NCBI GenBank assembly: GCA_902805995.1
Contig: CADCUU010000360.1
Span: forward strand, 1-23,764
Origin: an uncultured Rubellimicrobium sp.
GTDB taxonomy: Bacteria > Pseudomonadota > Alphaproteobacteria > Rhodobacterales > Rhodobacteraceae
Length of the DNA stretch: 23,764 nt
Direction: 5' to 3'
Shown: positions 14,976 to 23,753 of the stretch, piece after piece
Numbering within the stretch: the first letter of the stretch is position 1
Layout: each line of letters opens with the position of its first letter
Translations under genes and position numbers: made by a program
The notes under the pieces: generated by a model
Told to the model about the DNA's origin: nothing
What the model saw: the letters and a program-made list of their open reading frames with translations, nothing else
Databases searched by the model: none

Positions 14976-15956
14976 TCATTCGCCTGGGGCGGTCCCCTGC
15001 ATGCGGGTGCGGGAGCCGAGGAAACGCTGGAGCGCGAAGGGGCGCGGCGCGGTGCCGGTATCGGGGCGCAGGCGGGTGTTGGTCACCGGGCGGTTGGCCG
15101 AGGTCCCGGGATTGTCCTCCCTCAGGACGATGTAGAGGCCTGAGGCGATGATGATGCCCGCGCCGACCGCCGTCCACATGTCGATCACCTCCCGGAAGAG
15201 GAGGGTGCCGTAGAAGGCGGCGAAGAGGATCTGGACATACTGCATGGGGGCCACGACCACGGCCTCCCCCGCCCGGTAGGCGGCGATGATGACCACGCCG
15301 CCGGTCCAGCCCAGGATCGACATAAGCGCGAGGAGGCCCAAGCTCTCGATGTCCAGGAGACGGTAGACGGAGGGCAGGGCCACGGACGCCACGGCGAGGT
15401 TGGCGATCATTGGGTAAAGGAGGAGGACCACGGGCCGCTCTTCCTGGCCGACCTTGCGCACGATGATCGCGGAGATGGAGCCGAACACCGCTGCGCCCAG
15501 GGCCGCGAGGTGGCCGAGGCTCAGTTCGGTCGTGCCGGGGCGCAGGACCACCAGCACGCCCAGGAGGCCTACGAGGACGGCGAGGCCGCGACGCAGGCGC
15601 ACCCTTTCCCCCAGGACGGGAATGGCGAGGAGCGTGATGAGGAGCGGCTGCGCGAAGGCCAGGGCGTAGACCTGCGCCAGGGGCAGCACCGAGAAGGCGT
15701 AGAAGGCGGACAGCGCCGTCATCACCGTGGCCGCCGACCGGAGCGCGATCCACCAGGGATGGATGGGGCGCAGGGTCCCGGGCTCCGGGTCGCGCATCAT
15801 CATTCCCATGGCGAGCGGGAAGGAGAACAGCGTCGAGAAGAAGATGAGCTGGAAGGGCGAGAAATCCTCGCCCAGGATCTTCACCACGACATCATGCGTC
15901 GCATAAATGCCGAAGGCGAGGAGCGAGAGAAGCGCCCCCTTCGCGTTCTGTCCCAT
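14976..15956 (-). CDS. DMT-superfamily (EamA) transporter
   Basis: A 326-residue integral membrane protein with about ten hydrophobic helices arranged as two EamA repeats (roughly residues 10-135 and 145-280), followed by a polar tail. Typical segments include FGIYATHDVVVKIL in helix 1, the conserved LPLAQVYALAFAQPLLITLLAIPVLGERV at the end of repeat 1, and APMQYVQILFAAFYGTLLFREV in repeat 2. The ATG at 15956 is chosen for its AGAGGA ribosome site; a GTG eight codons upstream is possible. Such proteins export or import small metabolites, often amino acids or nucleosides, and the substrate is not predictable. It is a single-gene unit between leuB and tRNA-Pro. Confidence 0.88.
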   Translation of the reverse strand: MGQNAKGALLSLLAFGIYATHDVVVKILGEDFSPFQLIFFSTLFSFPLAMGMMMRDPEPGTLRPIHPWWIALRSAATVMTALSAFYAFSVLPLAQVYALAFAQPLLITLLAIPVLGERVRLRRGLAVLVGLLGVLVVLRPGTTELSLGHLAALGAAVFGSISAIIVRKVGQEERPVVLLLYPMIANLAVASVALPSVYRLLDIESLGLLALMSILGWTGGVVIIAAYRAGEAVVVAPMQYVQILFAAFYGTLLFREVIDMWTAVGAGIIIASGLYIVLREDNPGTSANRPVTNTRLRPDTGTAPRPFALQRFLGSRTRMQGTAPGE

Positions 15957-16093
15957 GGGAATCCTCTCGGGCGTCGCCACGCCGCTTGGCCGCGCTTGTG
16001 GATCACGCGGCCAGAGGGGTCAACCGGAACAGAGGTGGACCGGAGTGGGGAATTTCGGACCCCGCCAGGTTTGCCGACGGGGCCCTTGGAACG

Positions 16094-17197
16094 TCAGGCC
16101 GCGCGGCCGAGTTCCGCGATGATGGCGTCGCCCATCTGGGCCGTGCTGACCGGCGTGCCGCCCGCGGGGCCGATCAGGTCGGCGGTGCGGGTGCCCTGCG
16201 CCAGCACCTGCTCCACCGCGCGCTCCAGCCGGTCGGCGGCCTCGCCCGCGTCGAAGCTGTAGCGCAGCGCCATCGCGAAGCTCAGGATGCAGGCGATGGG
16301 GTTGGCCTTGGCTTGCCCGGCGATGTCGGGGGCCGAGCCGTGGACGGGCTCGTAGAGCGCCTTGCGGCGGCCCGTGGCGGCGTCCGGCGCGCCGAGCGAG
16401 GCGGAGGGGAGCATGCCCAGCGAGCCCGTGAGCATCGCGGCCACGTCCGACAGCATGTCGCCGAACAGGTTGTCGGTGACGATCACGTCGAACTGCTTGG
16501 GCGCGCGGACGAGCTGCATGCCGCCCGCGTCCGCGAGCATGTGCGAGAGCTGCACGTCGCCGAAGCGGTCCTTGTGGACCTGGGTGACGACCTCGTTCCA
16601 GAGGACGCCGGAGCGCATGACGTTCCGCTTCTCCATGGAGCAGACGCGGTTGTCACGGACGCGCGCGAGCTCGAAGGCGACGCTCGCGATGCGCTCGATC
16701 TCGTAAGTGTCGTAGACCTGGGTATCGATGGCGCGGCGCTGGCCGTTGCCAAGATCACGGATCTCCTTGGGCTCGCCGAAGTAGACGCCGCCGGTGAGTT
16801 CGCGGACGATCAAGATGTCGAGCCCCTCGACCAGCTCGCGCTTGAGCGAGGAGAAATCGGCCAGCGCGTCGAAGCACTTGGCGGGGCGGAGGTTAGCGAA
16901 GAGTTCGAGGTCCTTGCGCAGGCGCAGGAGGCCGGCTTCGGGGCGCACCTCGTAGGGGACCTTGTCCCATTTCGGGCCGCCCACCGCGCCCAGGAGCACG
17001 GCATCGGCCTGGAGGGCCTTTTCCATGGTGGCGTCGGACACCGCCTGGCCGTGCGCGTCATAGGCGCAGCCGCCGACGAGGTCTTCCTCGACCTCAAAGT
17101 CCATGCCGTTCCCGTTGAACCAGCCGATCACCTTCTTGACCTCGGCCATGACCTCGGGGCCGATGCCGTCGCCGGCGAGGATGAGAAGGTTGGGCAT
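16094..17197 (-). CDS. leuB: 3-Isopropylmalate dehydrogenase
   Basis: A 367-residue cytoplasmic enzyme of leucine biosynthesis that oxidatively decarboxylates 3-isopropylmalate with NAD. Seen: the N-terminal [12 protein letters not shown], the substrate-binding arginine region [27 protein letters not shown], the catalytic Tyr in [12 protein letters not shown], Lys in [12 protein letters not shown], and the metal-binding signature [20 protein letters not shown]. Length is normal. It lies on the same strand as leuD and leuC but about 2.5 kb away, separated by a membrane protein, an EEP-fold protein and an RTX remnant. It may therefore be transcribed on its own. Confidence 0.96.
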   Translation of the reverse strand: MPNLLILAGDGIGPEVMAEVKKVIGWFNGNGMDFEVEEDLVGGCAYDAHGQAVSDATMEKALQADAVLLGAVGGPKWDKVPYEVRPEAGLLRLRKDLELFANLRPAKCFDALADFSSLKRELVEGLDILIVRELTGGVYFGEPKEIRDLGNGQRRAIDTQVYDTYEIERIASVAFELARVRDNRVCSMEKRNVMRSGVLWNEVVTQVHKDRFGDVQLSHMLADAGGMQLVRAPKQFDVIVTDNLFGDMLSDVAAMLTGSLGMLPSASLGAPDAATGRRKALYEPVHGSAPDIAGQAKANPIACILSFAMALRYSFDAGEAADRLERAVEQVLAQGTRTADLIGPAGGTPVSTAQMGDAIIAELGRAA

Positions 17198-17268
17198 GGG
17201 GGTCCGCTCCGCTGATGATGGCGGAGCGGGGCTTAGGACGGGGGTCCCGCCGGGTCAAGCGGCCGTGG

Positions 17269-17391
17269 TCAGAGCAGGAAGTCCGAAGCCGCGAGCGGGG
17301 CGGTGACGCCTTGGACGAGGAGGCTCATCACGGGCTGGGCGTTGCCGTTCAGGTTCATCGTGATCAGCAGGTTTCCGTGGATCGGAGTGAC
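17269..17391 (-). pseudogene. C-terminal remnant of an RTX/hemolysin-type protein
   Basis: A 40-codon open segment begins directly after an in-frame TAA (17392-17394) and ends at a TGA. Its residues (NLLITMNLNGNAQPVMSLLV, then QGVTAPLAASDFLL) resemble the conserved last beta-strands of RTX calcium-binding exoproteins, which typically end in ...G(V/A)TGLTASDFIL. No glycine-rich nonapeptide repeats or plausible start precede it, so the rest of the gene has been lost. The surrounding gap 17198-17527 contains nothing else coding that I can support. Confidence 0.45.
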
Positions 17392-17410
17392 TTACGGCCG
17401 CGCAACACTT

Positions 17411-17427
17411 CGTTCTTAGCGAGAACG
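17411..17427. other. Palindrome CGTTCT-N5-AGAACG
   Basis: Six-base perfect arms (17411-17416 and 17422-17427) with spacer TAGCG lie in a locally AT-richer stretch between the RTX remnant and the EEP gene. It could be a weak hairpin or a protein-binding site. There is no T-run on the minus strand to support a terminator for the upstream EEP gene. Confidence 0.3.
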
Positions 17428-17527
17428 CTTGTTGAAACAATATCTTGGGCCGACGGCGATTATTGGCGTCGATCGGGGCTGCGACGGCGACGGTCGGGAT
17501 AAAGGATCATGGCGCGTTGGCCTTGGC

Positions 17528-18583
17528 CTAGGGGTCGATGTCCACCCAGACGAGGCGGTGGGGGCCTGCGGCCTCGGCGGCCTTGGCCAAGGGGTCGTCG
17601 GGGAGGGGCCAGACCACGCCCGCCGCCGTGACGCGCAGCGGTGCGGCGGGCAGGATGTAGGACGTTCGCAGGTTGCCGGCTCCGTCCTCGGGCCAGTCCA
17701 CGGTGTCGAGAGCCGGGTCGCCCGCCCCGGTACTGTCGGAGGCCAGGCGCCCCCCGTCGCTGCGGGGTCCGGGGTCCTGGAGGCGCGGATCGGCCAGGAG
17801 CGCGGCCATCGCCTCGCGCAGGCCGTCGCCGTCCAGGGGGTCGAGCTGGGCGTCGCCTAGAAGGACAGGTGCGGGCGGGGGTGGGCCCCAGGCGCCGTCG
17901 AGGAGACGCTCCCAGACCGCAAGCTCGTCGGCGTTGCGGAGGCCGTTCAGGTCCTCGGGGCCGTCGAAGACCGGGGGGGTCGCCGCCCAGGCCAGCAGGG
18001 TGAGAGCTTGGCCGGGCGTGGCGACCGGCACGATCCAGTGGCCTGTGGAGGACAGGCGTTGCGCGGCCTGTCCCTCCCCCGACGGGAAGGGGAGGTCGCC
18101 GTTCATGGGCAGGCGCGCGCCCGGCAGGTCCCGCCAGAGGAGGTCTGAGAGGTCCCGCACCTCGCCCAGCGGATAGCGGGACAGGAGCGCCATGCCGCCC
18201 TGCCCCAGGAAGCGCCCGTAGCCCTGCGCGTCCCGTGGCTCGCCCGTCCGGCCATTGCCGTCGAGGTCGAGCCCGGAGGCGAGCCCCGCATTGGGGCGCA
18301 GTGCGAGCCGGTGGGGGTACTCGAGCCCTTCCTCCGCCAGCCGGTCGGCCAGAGCGGTCAGGGCCGCGCCGTCGAGGTCCCAATCGATATCGGTGAGGAG
18401 CAGGATGTCGGGCCGCGTGGCGCCGAGTATCTCGGCCACGCCCTCCACGGAGGGGTCCTCTCCCCCCAGGATGTCGCGCAGCAGGAGGCCCGGCCCGTCG
18501 CGGCTGAGGTCGGCGCCCCAGGTGGCGAGGCGGACCGGCTCGGCCAGCAGGGGTGACGCGACGAGCGCCGCGGCGAGCGTCAG
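17528..18583 (-). CDS. Exported endonuclease/exonuclease/phosphatase-fold protein
   Basis: A 351-residue protein with a hydrophobic N-terminal signal (LAAALVASPLLA, cleavage near AEP), so probably periplasmic. Family-like segments are LATWGADLSRDGPGLLLRDI, PDILLLTDIDWD, GQGGMALLSRYPL, LLGDAQLDPLDGDG, LDTVDW and HRLVWVDI. Several positions that carry metal or catalytic residues in EEP enzymes differ: the early TWN is TWG, the usual Glu after the first strand is Asp, and the DxN motif reads DAQ. The start is uncertain. A CTG at 18583 forms a CTGA overlap with the upstream stop, whereas the nearest upstream ATG (18700) would overlap the neighbour by 121 bases and put about 40 residues before the signal. 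No ATG or GTG fits well. Confidence 0.75.
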   Translation of the reverse strand: MTLAAALVASPLLAEPVRLATWGADLSRDGPGLLLRDILGGEDPSVEGVAEILGATRPDILLLTDIDWDLDGAALTALADRLAEEGLEYPHRLALRPNAGLASGLDLDGNGRTGEPRDAQGYGRFLGQGGMALLSRYPLGEVRDLSDLLWRDLPGARLPMNGDLPFPSGEGQAAQRLSSTGHWIVPVATPGQALTLLAWAATPPVFDGPEDLNGLRNADELAVWERLLDGAWGPPPPAPVLLGDAQLDPLDGDGLREAMAALLADPRLQDPGPRSDGGRLASDSTGAGDPALDTVDWPEDGAGNLRTSYILPAAPLRVTAAGVVWPLPDDPLAKAAEAAGPHRLVWVDIDP

Positions 18584-19419
18584 GCCAGCCGCTCGAACCC
18601 GTCGTTCTGGCGCAGGCGCGCGCGATGGGAGGCGATCAGGGAGGCGAGGCGGTGAAGCGCCAGGCCGCGCATGGCGAGGCTCGCGGGGAGGAAGGCCCAT
18701 AGCATCAAGGTCCAGACCAGGGCGGCGGGCTCCCGCAGGGCGATCCCGTCGAAGGGGGCCGAGAGGAGGTCCGCGACCATCGGGGCGATCATCGGGAGAA
18801 GGAGCCCGAGGGCGAGGTTGACCTGAGCATCGTGCTGCAACCGCTGCACCACGTCGCCGCCTGCCATGGGGTCGAACTGGGGCAGGTTGACCCAGACGTT
18901 GAAGACGCCGTGCCCTGGCCAGTTCAGCCAGCGAACTGCCACGAGGAAGGTCAGGATCATCAGGAGCGACAGGCCGTAGATCGCGGTGGCGGCAGCCTGG
19001 ACGGATTGCACGAGATGAGGGTCGGCCTCGGCGGGCAGGCTGCCCACGAGGAGGTGGACCGGCGTCCAGGGCATGAGCCCGTCGTGCCAGGCCTCCCCCA
19101 GGTGGTGCAGGAGGTCGTGCAGGGGCTGCGCGTCCCAGCCGGGCCGGAACATCACGCAGGCGGCGAGGATGCCGAGGATCATGAAGATTGCGCGGATGCG
19201 GTTGTAGGGACGCGCGTCGCGGAACTCCACAAGGCTCGGGGCGGGGGCCACGTATTCGACGAAGGTGAAGCCGCCTGCGAGAAGGGCGGCGAGTGCCACG
19301 AGCTGCGTGGCCTGCGTGTGTTCGGGCTGCAGGAGAAGCTGGGGCATGGCGACCAGCAGCGCCACAAAGATTGCCCGCAGGAATGCGACCGGCGCGCGTG
19401 ATCTGACGATGCGCGACAT
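18580..19419 (-). CDS. Multi-pass membrane protein, function unknown
   Basis: A 279-residue protein with about six hydrophobic helices (around residues 12-30, 38-58, 75-92, 142-165, 200-220 and 232-252). A long, probably periplasmic loop between helices 3 and 4 contains HDLLHHLGEAWHDGLMPWTP. The start has an excellent GGAGGGGG ribosome site. It overlaps the EEP-fold gene by four bases, indicating co-translation and perhaps a joint envelope function. No family with known activity is recognised. It lies between leuD and leuB on the same strand. Confidence 0.8.
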   Translation of the reverse strand: MSRIVRSRAPVAFLRAIFVALLVAMPQLLLQPEHTQATQLVALAALLAGGFTFVEYVAPAPSLVEFRDARPYNRIRAIFMILGILAACVMFRPGWDAQPLHDLLHHLGEAWHDGLMPWTPVHLLVGSLPAEADPHLVQSVQAAATAIYGLSLLMILTFLVAVRWLNWPGHGVFNVWVNLPQFDPMAGGDVVQRLQHDAQVNLALGLLLPMIAPMVADLLSAPFDGIALREPAALVWTLMLWAFLPASLAMRGLALHRLASLIASHRARLRQNDGFERLA

Positions 19420-19551
19420 GCCCCCTCCAACCAGAGATGGACCGGTCGAGGCATGTCCCGTGCCCCGCCAGTCAAGCGTCGCCGCGAACTCGGCGACCAG
19501 CCTTACTTACGCGTCAACCATGTGGCAGGATGGTGACCAGCGCAATATATA

Positions 19552-19568
19552 TTCAACTTGGGGTTGAA
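19552..19568. promoter_or_regulatory. Palindrome TTCAAC-N5-GTTGAA beside an AT-rich TATATATT box
   Basis: Perfect six-base arms (19552-19557, 19563-19568) abut an AATATATATT tract (19544-19553), the most AT-rich spot of the intergenic region upstream of the membrane protein gene (19419, minus strand). Read on the minus strand, the palindrome lies immediately upstream of TATATT. It could be an operator at a promoter for the membrane protein/EEP pair. No convincing -35 box is seen. Confidence 0.35.
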
Positions 19569-19596
19569 CGGCAGCGCGCTTGAAACACGGAATTGC

Positions 19597-19626
19597 GGGC
19601 ACTGTGGCCAGCATGCCACAATGCCC
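19597..19626 (-). terminator. Long inverted repeat downstream of leuD, probable terminator
   Basis: GGGCA-C-TGTGGC (19597-19608) pairs with GCCACA-A-TGCCC (19615-19626) around a CAGCAT loop: 11 of 12 positions pair. It lies about 50 bp past the leuD stop and before the promoter region of the membrane protein gene. No T-run follows on the minus strand, so termination may be inefficient or the element may protect the leuCD mRNA 3' end. Confidence 0.5.
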
Positions 19627-19676
19627 TTAGGTAAGTTCAGGCCACCCGGAAGAACCGTCCTGTCACATCTGGCGAA

Positions 19677-20282
19677 TCAGACCCAGGGACGCGCTTGGGC
19701 GGCCTGCGCCTCGAAGGTGGAGATAGCCGGAGCCTTCTCCATGGTGAGGCCGATGTCGTCGAGGCCGTTCAGCAGGCAGTGCTTGCGGAAGGGGTCCACC
19801 TCGAAGCGGATCTGCTGACCGTCCGAGAGGGTGATGGTCTGTGCCTCCAGGTCCACCTCGATGCGGGCGTTGGCGCCCTTCTCGGCGTCGCGCATGCACA
19901 AGTCGCGCTCATCCTCCGGCAGGACGATGGGCAGGATGCCGTTCTTGAAGCAGTTGTTGTAGAAGATGTCCGCGAAAGACGTGGAGATCACGCAGCGGAT
20001 TCCGAAATCGGCGAGCGCCCAGGGCGCGTGTTCGCGCGAGGATCCGCAGCCGAAGTTGTCGCCCGCCACGAGGATCGTGGCGGCGCGGTAGGCGGGCTGG
20101 TTCAAGACGAAGCCCTCGACCTCGGAGCCGTCCTGGTTGAAGCGCATCTCGTCGAACAGGTTCTTCCCCAGGCCCGACCGCTTGATGGTCTTCAGGAACT
20201 GCTTGGGGATGATCATGTCCGTGTCGATGTTGACGAGCGGCATGGGGGCGGCGATGCCGCTGAGTTGGGTGAACTTGTCCAT
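19677..20282 (-). CDS. leuD: 3-Isopropylmalate dehydratase small subunit
   Basis: The 201-residue small subunit of isopropylmalate isomerase, which with LeuC converts 2- to 3-isopropylmalate in leucine biosynthesis. Family motifs: [19 protein letters not shown] near the N-terminus, [36 protein letters not shown], and [17 protein letters not shown] at the C-terminus. The ATG at 20282 follows GGAGAGAGA and is chosen over a much longer frame that runs inside leuC. Eleven bases separate it from leuC, so the two are co-transcribed. Confidence 0.96.
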   Translation of the reverse strand: MDKFTQLSGIAAPMPLVNIDTDMIIPKQFLKTIKRSGLGKNLFDEMRFNQDGSEVEGFVLNQPAYRAATILVAGDNFGCGSSREHAPWALADFGIRCVISTSFADIFYNNCFKNGILPIVLPEDERDLCMRDAEKGANARIEVDLEAQTITLSDGQQIRFEVDPFRKHCLLNGLDDIGLTMEKAPAISTFEAQAAQARPWV

Positions 20283-20293
20283 CGTCTCTCTCC

Positions 20294-21733
<1,440 letters not shown>

Positions 21734-21804
21734 GGGGTCCGCTCCTGGCTGGAGATGGGAATAATCGGGAAAGGGGGGCGCGACGTGCGTGCGCGGGCCG
21801 CGGG

Positions 21805-21891
21805 TCAGCCTTGGGCGCGAATGCCGTGGGCGGCCCCGAAGAACCGCCAGGGGAGCCTGTCCCGATCGCCCATGTCGAAGACGCGTGTCAT
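21805..21891 (-). CDS. Possible 28-residue leader peptide upstream of leuC
   Basis: An ATG at 21891, with AAGGG about ten bases upstream and a promoter-like sequence ending just ahead of it, opens a 28-codon frame beginning [20 protein letters not shown] and ending before leuC by 71 bases. Codon use is GC-rich like the real genes. It holds only one leucine codon, so it is not a classical leucine attenuator peptide, and no strong attenuator hairpin was found after it. It may be a real small protein or chance. Confidence 0.3.
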   Translation of the reverse strand: MTRVFDMGDRDRLPWRFFGAAHGIRAQG

Positions 21892-21901
21892 GAGAGAGGC
21901 C

Positions 21902-21929
21902 CTTACACCCGGAACCGCCCTCGCATCAA
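21902..21929 (-). promoter_or_regulatory. Possible promoter of leuC-leuD
   Basis: On the minus strand TTGATG (21924-21929) and TGTAAG (21902-21907) are spaced 16 bases apart. The predicted transcription start, near 21895, would give leuC a leader of about 160 bases containing the small open frame. The -10 is only a 4/6 match, so this is tentative. Confidence 0.35.
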
Positions 21930-22017
21930 GCGCCCTTGCGATCTGCGGTCGAAGGACGCAGATAGGCGGCTCTCGGCCAGATCCCGTGCCCGATCACGCT
22001 GACGTCAGGTCGCTTCC

Positions 22018-22046
22018 TTGAGACGGGGGCGCCGGGATGCTATCTT
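22018..22046 (+). promoter_or_regulatory. Sigma70-type promoter of rsfS-rlmH
   Basis: TTGAGA (22018-22023), a 17-base spacer and TATCTT (22041-22046) give good matches to the vegetative consensus. The predicted start is near 22053, about 30 bases ahead of the proposed rsfS start. No other gene-sized frame fits the 190 bases between the small leu leader frame and rsfS. Confidence 0.6.
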
Positions 22047-22082
22047 TGGGCAGAGCCCAGCGCCGGGGCAGACGGCGCGACA

Positions 22083-22514
22083 TTGGAGGATGACAACCTG
22101 TCACCCGACGCTCACGCGGCGCCTGCCGCACCCGACGGGCACCGGCCCGACCCCCAGCAGTTGTCCAGCGAGGACCTTCTGCACGTCATCATGGCCTCGC
22201 TCGAGGACGACAAGGCCGAGGACATCGTCACCATCGACCTGCGCGGCCGCTCCGAGATGGGCGACTTCATGGTGATCGCTTCCGGCCGATCCACGCGCCA
22301 GGTTGCCGCCATCGCCGAGAAGCTGGCCGACCGTCTCAAGCAGGAGCATGGCGTCCTGTCCAAGATGGAAGGCCGCGAGACCGCCGACTGGGTCCTGATC
22401 GACACGGGCGACGTGATCGTCCACGTCTTCCGGCCCGAGGTGCGCGACTTCTACCAGCTTGAGAAGATGTGGCTCCCCACCGGGGCCGCGACCCGGACCG
22501 CCGCCGCGGGCTGA
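22083..22514 (+). CDS. rsfS: Ribosomal silencing factor RsfS
   Basis: A 143-residue Iojap/RsfS protein that binds ribosomal protein L14 and prevents subunit joining. The conserved core is clear: SSEDLLHVIMASLEDDKAED, IDLRG, MGDFMVIASGRSTRQVAAIAEKL, DWVLIDTGDVIVHVF and VRDFYQLEKMW. The N-terminal 25 residues are not conserved and the start is unsure. TTG at 22083 is the only standard start ahead of the core apart from a TTG at 22160. A GGAGG at 22085-22089 lies inside the frame, eight bases before an in-frame CTG (22098) and directly before an out-of-frame ATG. It is followed after four bases by rlmH, the usual neighbour. Confidence 0.93.
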   Translation: MEDDNLSPDAHAAPAAPDGHRPDPQQLSSEDLLHVIMASLEDDKAEDIVTIDLRGRSEMGDFMVIASGRSTRQVAAIAEKLADRLKQEHGVLSKMEGRETADWVLIDTGDVIVHVFRPEVRDFYQLEKMWLPTGAATRTAAAG

Positions 22515-22518
22515 CGCC

Positions 22519-22983
22519 TTGCGGGTCACGATCTGCGCCGTGGGCCGCCTTCGGGCGGGCCCCGAACGCGAGTTGCTGGACGATTACCTCCTGCGCTTTG
22601 ACCGGACCGGTCGGGCGCTGGGCCTGGGCCCCGCCAGCGTCGCGGAGGTGGAGGCCAAGTCGGGCGGCATGTCGGCCGAGGCTGCGCTGCTGTCCCGCGC
22701 CATCCCGTCCGGGGCCGTCCTGTGCTGCCTGGATGAACGCGGGGAGGCCGTGACCTCGCCCGTCTTCGCTTCGTGGCTTGCCCGGTGGCGCGACGAAGGG
22801 CGCGAGGCGGCCTTCGTGATCGGCGGCGCTGACGGGATCGCGCCTGACCTGCGGGGGCGCGCCAATAGGCTCTTGTCCTTCGGGCCGATGGTCTGGCCCC
22901 ATATGCTCGCCCGCGTGATGCTGGCCGAGCAGCTTTACCGCGCCGCGACGATCCTCGCGGGCTCCCCCTACCATCGCGTCTGA
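22519..22983 (+). CDS. rlmH: 23S rRNA (pseudouridine1915-N3)-methyltransferase RlmH
   Basis: A 154-residue SPOUT-class methyltransferase that modifies helix 69 of 23S rRNA in assembled ribosomes. Length equals the family norm. Motifs: N-terminal VTICAVGRLRAGPE, LDERGEAVTSPVFASWL, the AdoMet knot FVIGGADGIAPDL, and the C-terminal MLAEQLYRAATILAGSPYHR. TTG at 22519 is the start that gives the canonical N-terminus; a longer upstream frame overlapping rsfS is a shadow. It is co-transcribed with rsfS. Confidence 0.95.
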   Translation: MRVTICAVGRLRAGPERELLDDYLLRFDRTGRALGLGPASVAEVEAKSGGMSAEAALLSRAIPSGAVLCCLDERGEAVTSPVFASWLARWRDEGREAAFVIGGADGIAPDLRGRANRLLSFGPMVWPHMLARVMLAEQLYRAATILAGSPYHRV

Positions 22984-23041
22984 GGCCGGAACCCCCGCGG
23001 GAGGCGGCGGTTGGGCCCGAGGACGGCCAAGGAGGCGCGAG

Positions 23042-23632
23042 ATGGTGGACGGGGTGAGGGTCAGGGATTGGCCCGAAACGGAGGAGCTTTCGCGCAGCCG
23101 GCGGCCAGAGGGCGATGGCGTGCTGGGCACCGCTCTCAAGGGACTCGCGGCGGGCCTCGTGGCGACATGGGTGCTCGACCGGGTGGACTGGGCCATGTGG
23201 GATGCCGAGGACTCGCGGACCCGGGCCGAGACGCGGCGCGTGCGACCCGGGGGCCTCGACCCCGCGCATGTGGCGGCGAGTCGGATCGCGGGCGCACTGG
23301 GACGGGAGCTGAACCCGCCGCAGCCACATCCCCTGGGGATCGCGCTGCACTACTCCTTCGCGACCGTGCCGACGGTGGCCTATGCGCTGATGCGGCATCA
23401 GGCTCCGGCGGTTGCGATGGGCGGGGGCACTCTGTTCGGGCTGGCCGCCATGATGGTGGAGGACGAAGGGATGAACCCGCTCCTGGGGCTCGCCGCGCCA
23501 CCGCAGGACTATCCCTGGCAGGACCATGCGCGGTCGCTCGTGGCGCATGTGGTCGTGGGCGTCGTGGCCGAGGGGCTGCTGCGTGCGCTGGACGGCCCGC
23601 CGGGCGAGCCGAAGCAGCTTCTGGCGGCCTGA
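23042..23632 (+). CDS. DUF1440/YagU-like membrane protein
   Basis: A 196-residue protein with a hydrophilic N-terminus, a first hydrophobic helix (about residues 30-46, GTALKGLAAGLVATWVLD) and two or three more (about 95-112, 115-135 and 168-185). The central LHYSFATVPTVAYALM and FGLAAMMVEDEGMNPLLGL, then PWQDHARSLVAHVVVG, are the regions where I see likeness to DUF1440 inner-membrane proteins; the assignment is moderate. The start has an ideal AAGGAGG site. It follows rlmH after 58 bases and may share its transcript. Function unknown. Confidence 0.75.
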   Translation: MVDGVRVRDWPETEELSRSRRPEGDGVLGTALKGLAAGLVATWVLDRVDWAMWDAEDSRTRAETRRVRPGGLDPAHVAASRIAGALGRELNPPQPHPLGIALHYSFATVPTVAYALMRHQAPAVAMGGGTLFGLAAMMVEDEGMNPLLGLAAPPQDYPWQDHARSLVAHVVVGVVAEGLLRALDGPPGEPKQLLAA

Positions 23633-23753
23633 CGCGGGGGGTTCTGGGCTTGGCCCCGTCCTCTCCGACGGCGCCGGGCGGTAGGCCCCTGCCCCGGTTC
23701 CCTCCCGCGCCACGCTCGGCTAGAAGGGCCGCGCCAGCCTGAAGGAGAGCGCC

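Noticed and set aside
14832..14980. tRNA-Pro as an integration site for a genomic island
   Set aside because: No integrase, no repeat of the tRNA 3' end elsewhere in the window, and the flanking genes look ordinary.
17411..17427. Possible LexA/SOS box (GTTC-N7-GAAC)
   Set aside because: Alphaproteobacterial LexA boxes are direct repeats GTTC-N7-GTTC; this one is inverted, and no SOS gene lies beside it.
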